Positions 56,301 through 64,000 of a stretch of 64,000 bases of DNA are shown in pieces (position 1 is the first letter of the stretch; each line of letters begins with the position of its first letter). The DNA is from Gnetum montanum (lineage: Eukaryota; Streptophyta; Gnetopsida; Gnetales; Gnetaceae), in contig MNCI01005810.1 in NCBI GenBank assembly GCA_015680685.1, positions 1,119,112 to 1,183,111 of the forward strand, given 5' to 3'. The translations under genes were made by a program, and so were the position numbers. The notes beneath the pieces were generated by a model, which was given only the letters and a program-made list of their open reading frames with translations, did no database searches and was not told the DNA's origin.

Positions 56301-58640
56301 AAAAACAAAATAAAAATAAAAATAAAGATACTCAATTTTCTTGCTTGGTGAAGGTAATGTGAGAATCCTAAGGGATATGCATGTTTGTGAACCTAAATCA
56401 GGGATTTCCCACCAACTATAAGCTATCCCATTCACCAAGTACCAATGGTAGACATGTGTATAGTGGAAGGTATACTTGCCAAAGTCATCCTTAAGCTACT
56501 CCATCATTGTGAGCCTTAATACTAGATTTTTGGCAAAGACCTCAAGTGTTGTTTGAGCCAAGGAAAAGAGTTGGTCACTCTTGATTAACCCATGATCATC
56601 CACCCTGTACCTACAAGCATGTTAACCAAAACAAAAATCATTAAGTCCAAGAAACCTAATAAAACCAAAAGTAAGCCAAAAAACTTAAATTTACACTCAC
56701 CCATCCAAATGGTAGATGGCGCCAGAAGGGTTATGAAATAATGTGTTGATGTGGTAACCAACCAGTTACATGTTGTTGGTATTGTACTAGATGAATTTGG
56801 GCATGTCCCAAATTTTGGATAACTTGCGTGTACCTCTGTATATGCTATCAAATTGTTCATCCACAACATGAGTATCAGGATTGTCAACTATGATTTTGAT
56901 GATCAAGCTAGTAGAATGGGATAGCAAGGTTTCCCTGGTGATGGCGACTATTTCAGAAGCTAAGTTTGACCACACCATTACATTAAAATTTTGGAGTAGA
57001 TAGGCCAAAAACTCCTTTGCCCCTAGTCTAAACCAAAGAGATCCATAATCCAACACCATGTTAATAGGTGGGGTGTTAGGTCCTAGTGTGTGGATGCAAC
57101 AGAGGAGCTCCACTAGCTTAATCACTACTAGGATGAGCTTTAAGAAGGCCTTGCACCAACCAAAAGTTAACCATCATAAGCTTGCATAACAGTAAATCAA
57201 ATTTGACAACTGATAACAAGAACAACGTGAAGGTAACACCAACATTCCTAGGCAAAACCAAGATAACCAAAAAACCAATGCTAAAGTAATACAATGCAAG
57301 GAAATAACAAAAATTAAGAATAGTTTGTACATGACAACTGAATAAAAACCAAGCATCCCACTAACATTGATGGTAATTTTATGGTGAAAATATACATAAA
57401 AAATTGCAAAAATTTCCTATAAAAAATTGGAACTATGAGAATTAGCTTGTATCCAAATACAACCCCACAATAACAATCATAAAATCCAAATTTGAACTTG
57501 ACAAAATTTCAACTAAAATTCCTAGTTTATAGTGAAATTAGCTATAGTAAAATCTCTAGGGGGGCTAGTTAAAATTTTTGAAAACTTCAAATGACTATTG
57601 TGAACCAAAATAGAAAACATAAATGACTATAAAAAATTCTTAAACATCGCCACAAAATACTAGAAATACACCAACACTACCCATACAACCTGGGAGGTTT
57701 GCAGTTACAACAATCAAAACTACAACTATGTGCGGTAATCAAGAATCGAAAGAAAATGATAATTTTGCACTAAATTTTTTTCCAAAGTCTAGGTACTACA
57801 CATAGAAAAAATTTAAAAAGATCTGACAGAAAAACTATATTCTTGGGCCTAGAAAACATTTACATAATAGCTTAGAATCATAACAAAACCTTACAAAATT
57901 TTACAAAAAAAAAAAAAAANAAAAAAATACAAACTACATAAAAATGGATATAGTAGAACATTGGAAAAAATATGAAATTTTTTTCAATTTTTTCATAATT
58001 AATGCCAAATTCTTCTTGATAGCCCCTAGCATCCCTAAAAATTTAGGACATTCACTAAATAATTTTTCCAAGTGTCAACCTACCCATTTTCATAGACGTA
58101 AAATAGCAAAAACTCAAAAAAAAAACCCACTATTCACTGGCTTACAGAAAAATTTAATTAATTGTAACTTAGAAATTAGTGGTTAAACCACTATTTTGAC
58201 TATTAAGTAATGCACTATGATCCTATGGCCTTGAAAACTAAAAAAATCCTAGTCATTTTCTTATAAGAAAAATAGAAAAGATGTGTTGCTTTTTCATGAA
58301 AAATAGCAAAAGTTGCACGAAACAAGGATAAACATAATCTATAACTCAACATAAACAAAGATGAAAATAAAAAAAACACTATAACCATGTAATTATGACC
58401 TAAAATTGTGTAGTAATTTTACAAAATCAAATTTCATGTAAGCAATAAGCCAATCTAAGAGAAAATGCCTAGGTTGCAAGCTAGAATTCATAGAAACACA
58501 ACTAAGAATTATGTACCTAGGAGTTATGATGGGGGATCCTTCTCCTAGTATAGGCTATGGTAGATGAGAAAGCCCTTTGGTAGTAATGTTTTCCTCCTCT
58601 AGAGCTTGATTCTTACTTATGGCCACATTGCTCGTTGACA
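53381..58640 (-). pseudogene. right copy of the eight-exon gene
   Basis: Proposed exons on minus: 58640-58518, 57150-56701, 56610-56332, 56148-55107, 54976-54791, 54698-54561, 54360-53578, 53455-53381. Most junctions have GT/AG. Exon 1 begins at an ATG (MSTSNVAISKNQALEEENIT). Exon 2 holds GAKEFLAYLLQNFNVMVWSN and KLSKIWDMPKFI, resembling an FCP1/NLI-interacting-factor phosphatase domain; the usual D-x-N-G segment reads KLVELL. Exon 4 holds LFGIP and GHSRLS, exon 6 ILDNIEFMQGMTEDMIDQLQ. The product would be about 1000 residues. Frame shifts and stops (mostly TAG) make it a pseudogene. The function of the C-terminal two thirds is unknown to me. Confidence 0.65.
57151..58517 (-). other. AT-rich intron 1 of the right gene copy
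   Basis: No frame of interest. It contains a poly-A tract with a single N at 57920. It lies between the proposed exon 1 donor (CTCCTAG, then GTACAT) and the exon 2 acceptor. The assignment depends on the exon 1 proposal. Confidence 0.45.
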
Positions 58641-58787
58641 TTTTGATCAATAATGTAGAAATCCCCATAATCCTTCAACCTCCCTATAACTATGCTACTC
58701 TTTGATTCAGGATGAATAAAAAATGCTAAGGATGGATGAAATTGAAGCTATAATTACTAAAATAACCTTTAAGCTATGCACTTCTAA

Positions 58788-59505
58788 TGAGTAGTGGAGT
58801 ATCCAACATCCAACCATACAAGATACGAGTGTTCACATGCAATCTCAATCGAACTTCACAAATAAGGCAATGTGATTATACCAGTAACTGATTAGCATTC
58901 ACAATCATTGTATTTAAACATGAGTCATAAAAGTCAATGTGTATGGTTTAACTCAAGGTGAAGTATATGATATTGATGTTGAATTGACCATTAGGCTCTT
59001 AGTAAACATGAAGTAAAAGTAAGGGTTTCTACATCTAAGTGATAGTAAAACAAATCTAAACTAGCCTATGAAATGAGAAACCGGTCTTGATCTTTTGGTT
59101 ACATCTTGGACTTAGTGTAACTACTACTGGGATTACTGAGTACCACACTACTAGGAATACTAAGTGATAGTAAACATTAACAATAAAAATAGTAAACAGT
59201 AAACATCACAAGTGTTATTGCAATGATGTAGAGTAATCTCAATCTTTATTACCATGCATGTAATGTGTTCAAGTACATCACACTCAAATAAAGATTCCAT
59301 TCAATTGACACATACTTCTAGGTACTAAATTTAAGAAAACAAATTGAAAGAGTTATATTATTATCCTAATGTATCTCTCTAGTTCTGTGCACCTAAGTAT
59401 TACATATACAGGTTGGCACACATCCTATGATATTTTTTATATGATAACATATGCTGAGATATGATAACATATCTATGACATCATAGATACGATATCATTG
59501 TTAAA
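58788..59505 (-). repeat. LTR-like segment related to the Athila-like LTR
   Basis: Its start (TGAGTAGTGGAGTATCC) and an internal phrase (TCAAATAAAGAT, then CACATACTTCTAGG) follow the order seen in the LTR at 52388-53193, and its end has similar ATATGATAACATAT-type inverted motifs. No paired LTR or target duplication is seen, so it may be a solo or truncated LTR of a related family. Confidence 0.5.
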
Positions 59506-59649
59506 TGTTTTTTGACTTTATTAGTTGCCTATGTGAAAATGGGTTTTGTAAATGATTTTGGTAGAATATACATGTAGAAATGAATTCTACACTTATGTGC
59601 ATCCTATCCAAACCCCTTATCCAAAACATTCATTCAACTCATAGTGAAC
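59506..59649. other. short non-coding stretch
   Basis: Nothing recognised. Confidence 0.4.
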
Positions 59650-61720
59650 TGAGAGTTTAAAGGGGCATGTTTGAACCATGCTATGTTGGTGGAAAGTTTG
59701 AAAATAAAAGATCATTTAAATTTGGATGGGCCCCAATAGAAACCTCCCAAGAAAAGTAGCAATAATTCCAATGTAGTGGGATTTCAAACTCATACCTCCA
59801 TCAACGTTGGGTTTAAGCCCTCAAAAATCCTTGAATGTATTTCAAACATTAACCATTTTCACAACTTTTCTCCTAGCCATTCATCCATAACACATTGAAG
59901 CCAAAACCACCATGCCAAATTTGGTAGTTGGATGCCAACATTGGAAGGTACCATGCCCCAAAGGAGGCAAAAGAAAAAAGCCTCACAATAGAAAATGCTA
60001 TTTTGAGTAACCACACTAGCCAAAAGCCCAACCATACTAGCTAATTTTGCTCCAAGTAGGATGGAACTTTCCACTATTAATCAAATCTCAAATTGGCTTT
60101 GAAATGACCATACAAAGCCTAAGAGCCTAGAAAAAGCCTCTAGAAGCTTTGAAACTTGGTGAAATCCAACAAAAGCTGTCAAAAATTACTTGTCTTGGGT
60201 AAACCATGCTAGGGAGCATCCCAACTACACTAGCTAGTGTGGTCCTAGCATGGTTGGATGGGGTTTTACCATTGATGACAAAAAGTAACCTTCAAAATAA
60301 CACATCCTATCCTTCACACCTTCTTAGGGTCTTCAATAACCCTGAAATGCCAAAAATTAGAAGAGAAATGAGTCAAAACCTATTCCAACCATAGATCCAT
60401 GCTGAGGAGACCTCCATCCATGCTAGCCAGTGTGGTTTGAGTGTGGATCCTCCATAAAAAATTAATTATAGATCATAAATATGATAAATTGACCTCCAAA
60501 CTTATCCTCCAAGCCCTAAAACCTTAGCTAGAGCCTCTAGTGGTCCTAAAACTATCAAAAACAAAAAAAATTAATGCCAAAAACCATAAACCTTAGTTAG
60601 GCCACACTAAGGAGGCATGAGACCATATTTTCTAGCATGGTTATAGTGTAGCTTCTTCATGAAAACTTAAAAATAGGTCAAATCAACATCCCAAAGCATC
60701 ATTCCAACCTTAGAATCTTGCTGGAGCAATTAGAGACCACCAAACCCAAGAAACTAAGTCAAAGATGACAAAAATCCATCATACTCTCTTTATCCATGTA
60801 AGGACTAAGCTGGCTAGCATAATCTAGAAGGGGATAGCTAGGTAAGAACTCCAATGAACTTCAAGATTTAAATTTCAAGAAAAAACCCTGGCCATGGACA
60901 CATGTAATCCCATGAGCTTAAAAACTTGGTCTATTTGCCACAAAAATGCATTAAAACTTAAGACCCAAGTGTAAGTACATTGCGGAGGGCTAGAGCCACA
61001 TTATTTAGCATGGTTTTAGTGTAGTTGGGATTCAAAGAGGGCTTTACTAGCATTACCTCACTCTAAATGGCCTACAACTTGACTAGGGAAGCTTGGATCC
61101 CTAAGATATTGAGACTCGCTACAATTTGACTTTTTTTTTTATCATAGAAATGTCAAGTTTAGCCCATCCACTTGGGGCCCACCCCCAACTATGTTGGCTA
61201 GTGTATCTATGGGGGCTAAGGTCCTAAAACCCACTTTTGGTAGCTTGTCCTAACATTTAGATGATTTTTTCCCAATCTTGATACCCCTACACTACCCTAG
61301 GAAGCTAATAGAAAAGAAATTTTGACCTTGGAATGCCATAAAATAAATTTTCTCAATGAACCACATTATGGCCATGCTAGCTAGCATAGTCCCACTATGG
61401 ATGGTAGTTCTTGATGGAATTTATGCCTTTCAAAGCATCAAATTAACATCAGAGTTGATAAATCTTCATCCATAGTTCACTACATTGCTAATATAGGTCA
61501 TTAGAACTCAAAAATTGACATAATGAACCCAAGATCCCACATGTTAACATGATCCAAGCTGGGGCTTACTCCACCCATGTTGGCCAGCATGGATCTAGTG
61601 TGGGTCTAGCATGGATGTCAAAAGGAGCCCCATTATGGACATTAAAAAACCTCAAAATGATCTCTCTGAGTGCCTGAACTCCCTTGTCAACCATGTAGCC
61701 TTGTACCATTGTCTACTAAA
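59650..61720. repeat. degenerate tandem repeat of about 195 bp
   Basis: Variants of CTAGCATGGT or GCTAGTGTGG stand at about 60030, 60228, 60420, 60635, 60815, 61000, 61195, 61380 and 61585, spaced 185-215 bp. Between them phrases such as CTTAAAAATAGGTCAAATC and AAACTAAGTCAAA recur. Units are strongly diverged. Confidence 0.6.
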
Positions 61721-61844
61721 GCCTAAAACTAGAAAAATCTAACTCTGATTGATCATGTTTATCACCTTGACTCATTTTAGCCTTGTTTCATTGTATTTTG
61801 AATTGATTCAACCTTGTTATGAATTATTAACACTCATTGTACTA

Positions 61845-62420
61845 TCATTTGATATCATTTGGCTTTATTTTGGTCATTTCCTTATCATTTGACCTTAGTC
61901 CACCAAATGATTTTGTCATTTGACATCATTCAACCTTAGTGAACTGGGCTTAACATTAGTTAACACAATTGGACATCACTGTGATCTTGTTTAATCATAT
62001 AGAACATCATTTGATGGGGCTTGACCATCATTTGACCCCATTTGACCATCATTTGTCCTCTATTCCATGTTTGTTGGCCTTTGCCTTACCTTATATGCCT
62101 TATCCTCTCTTTTATGACATTTTTTGACCATGCATTAGCCTTTTTTGACATCATTTGATGGTACTTGACCATCATTAGATCCTCCTTTGGCCTTGTTGGA
62201 CCATCATTTAGACTCATTTGACTATCATTTGATATCTACCTAACCTTATTTCATGTTGTTTGGCCTGTAGTGCATCTTACCTACCTTTCCTCTCCTTATA
62301 TGGCCTCTGTTGACCATGTTTTAACCTTAAAAAATGTCATTAAATAGAGTTTAATCATCACTTGGCCTTCATTTGACTCCATTATACCATCATTTGCCAT
62401 TAGTTTGATCTTATTTGGCC
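61845..62420. repeat. dispersed ATCATTTGAC motif cluster
   Basis: ATCATTTGACC, ATCATTTGATATC and close variants occur about 12-15 times at irregular spacing. Nothing codes here. Confidence 0.6.
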
Positions 62421-64000
62421 CTTATTACATCCTATTTGTTAACCAACCTCTCATAATCTTTAGTGACCTTATTTGAACCTTGTTTAACCATTGGAATAAC
62501 ATGTTTTGGCTTATTCATGAATAGTTATTAAAGTATGTTACACTATTTTTACATTATTTATCAATTTTATTACACATGTGCCACTTGATGTGCTTATATT
62601 GACATACAAGATTGAGCTAGGATGATGAGGAAGCAAATTCAACTAGACTTAAAGCCTACATGGATCCCTCTCATGGCATCATTAGACCAAGTTGACTGAA
62701 ACTATCCAAGCATTAAGCCTCAAGACCATTCTATCATACAACATTAGCATCCTAAAGTAGCCCAATTACCATTGACCCAGAAATTGAAGACAAACTAGAA
62801 GGTCACTTAATCTAAACTTCCATTTAAACCATGATCGTTAGGAGAAAACACATGAAACCAAGTTTTTAACCAGAACTTAAACCTACTCAAGGCATCATCA
62901 GACCATTGTAGTGCAACATTAAATCCATTACATAACCATTTTTTGTATCTACCACTTACATGTTTTCTTGTAGTGTTATTTATCAATGTTGATAGGTTTG
63001 GAATAGATGATTGATATTGATAACTATGATGGTCTAACAAAAGTGAGCCTACATGCTCTCTCTCTTTCTCTATCTCTTCTTGTTTGGCACAAAGAATGAA
63101 CTGCAAAGCTTTGTAAATCTGATGCACATTACATAGATCTCTCTATGTTATAATGATAGTAAACTATGGTGACCTTGTTTGTTGGTTGTCTTGTGTGGCC
63201 TTATGCATTGTATTGTAACAACATGTTTTCTTTGTTTTAATTTCTTGTCCTCTTGGAGTTATGCTTGTAGGATGAAGACTGGAGTCATCACAAAGGTGTA
63301 GCACATTGCAGTAGCAAATTATCCTATGACTTAGATATGTAAAATTTCATTAGCTTGTATTGTCATACCAAGAGTGTGTATTTCACATCATTGTCATTAT
63401 CCTTCCTTGAGCTCAACCTCATAGCCTAATTGTGAACTTCCTTACCTTGAACAAAAATGATGACCTATGTTTGACACTCATGCATTATGGCCATAAGACA
63501 TCTTCTTCATCATACTTCATCATTAAGTCTATTGGATGTAACACATCTCATTCAATGGAAAAAAAATCAAATATGGCCTTGGAAATGAAATCTAATGAAG
63601 GTTTTACTTGACAAAAAAGGGGAAGTAGATTGCAAAAAAGCTAAAAGGACTATGAAGACTAAAAGACAAACCAATGGCTCCAAACAAGTAAAGGAAGGAG
63701 TGTAATGATGAAAGAAACCTAGGATTGAGATGTTGACCACTCAAAAATATTGCTGAGTGGCCAACACTTCAAAGCACGAAGTGTGAAGACTACATCAAGA
63801 TAACCATGATGTCAACATTTGGAACTCAGCGTTAAATCTACAACTAGTTCCTTGTGGTCAAATATGACATGCAACCTCTATCATCTAATCATAACCCTAT
63901 CCTATCATCATAAGCACTCTTTCGCATGGTCCAACACTACAGAATCAAGCACAAAGAAGAAATGTTGGTGATGGACCTATAGTGGCATTTTGTATTTTTT
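62421..64000. other. no gene recognised
   Basis: A 106-residue open frame at 63127-62807 (minus) resembles nothing I know and has no supporting context. At 63613-63629 AAAAAAGGGGAAGTAGA followed by TTG resembles a copia polypurine tract before an LTR that would run off the window. Confidence 0.4.

Noticed and set aside
62807-63127. 106-codon minus-strand frame
   Set aside because: No recognisable motif, no homologue within the window and no context; probably chance.

Overview
The window looks like intergenic DNA from a large plant genome. It is AT-rich, nearly every coding trace belongs to a decayed LTR retrotransposon, introns are plant-like, and no bacterial gene organisation is visible. 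The age and nesting of the elements would suit a gymnosperm or another repeat-rich plant, but that is inference. No intact host gene, tRNA or rRNA gene was found. There are five single-N joins (1417, 26711, 26962, 45126, 57920) and two longer gaps (16089-17034 and 33169-33250).

Layout. 1-10722 (+) is a broken copy of an unrecognised eight-exon gene whose first exon lies outside the window. A chromodomain Ty3/gypsy element (2465-8210) is inserted in its exon 4. 11751-15346 (-) is a decayed Tat-type gag-protease frame. 15347-18283 is non-coding and holds a 946-base gap and the end of a Tat-type LTR. 18284-19334 (+) is a second, 5'-truncated gag-protease frame. 19796-25809 is a gag-only copia-type element. 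26029-53193 is an Athila-like Ty3/gypsy element (-) with a CATAG target duplication. Its reverse transcriptase is split by a 17.6-kb Tat/Ogre-like element (30757-48313, -) with a CAAAC target duplication. 53381-58640 (-) is a second copy of the same eight-exon gene. 58641-64000 holds an LTR-like segment and degenerate tandem repeats.

Main result. If the later insertions are subtracted, the window is mirror-symmetric: gene (+), spacer, gag-protease (-), centre, gag-protease (+), spacer, gene (-). Both copies keep the same exon-intron structure. Gene and gag-protease are tail to tail in both, with about 1.03 kb and 0.86 kb between their stops, and the spacers are recognisably homologous. This points to a composite unit, a Tat-type gag-protease module joined to an intron-containing gene in antisense, present twice. 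An old inverted duplication is the alternative.

A second result is a family of short stem-loop repeats (AGTTTA followed by arms such as GGCC/GGCC or GTC/GAC) lying next to the ORF ends of all the Tat-type modules. A third is that 26712-26961 is an inverted contig inside an LTR, which is an assembly error visible in the sequence itself.
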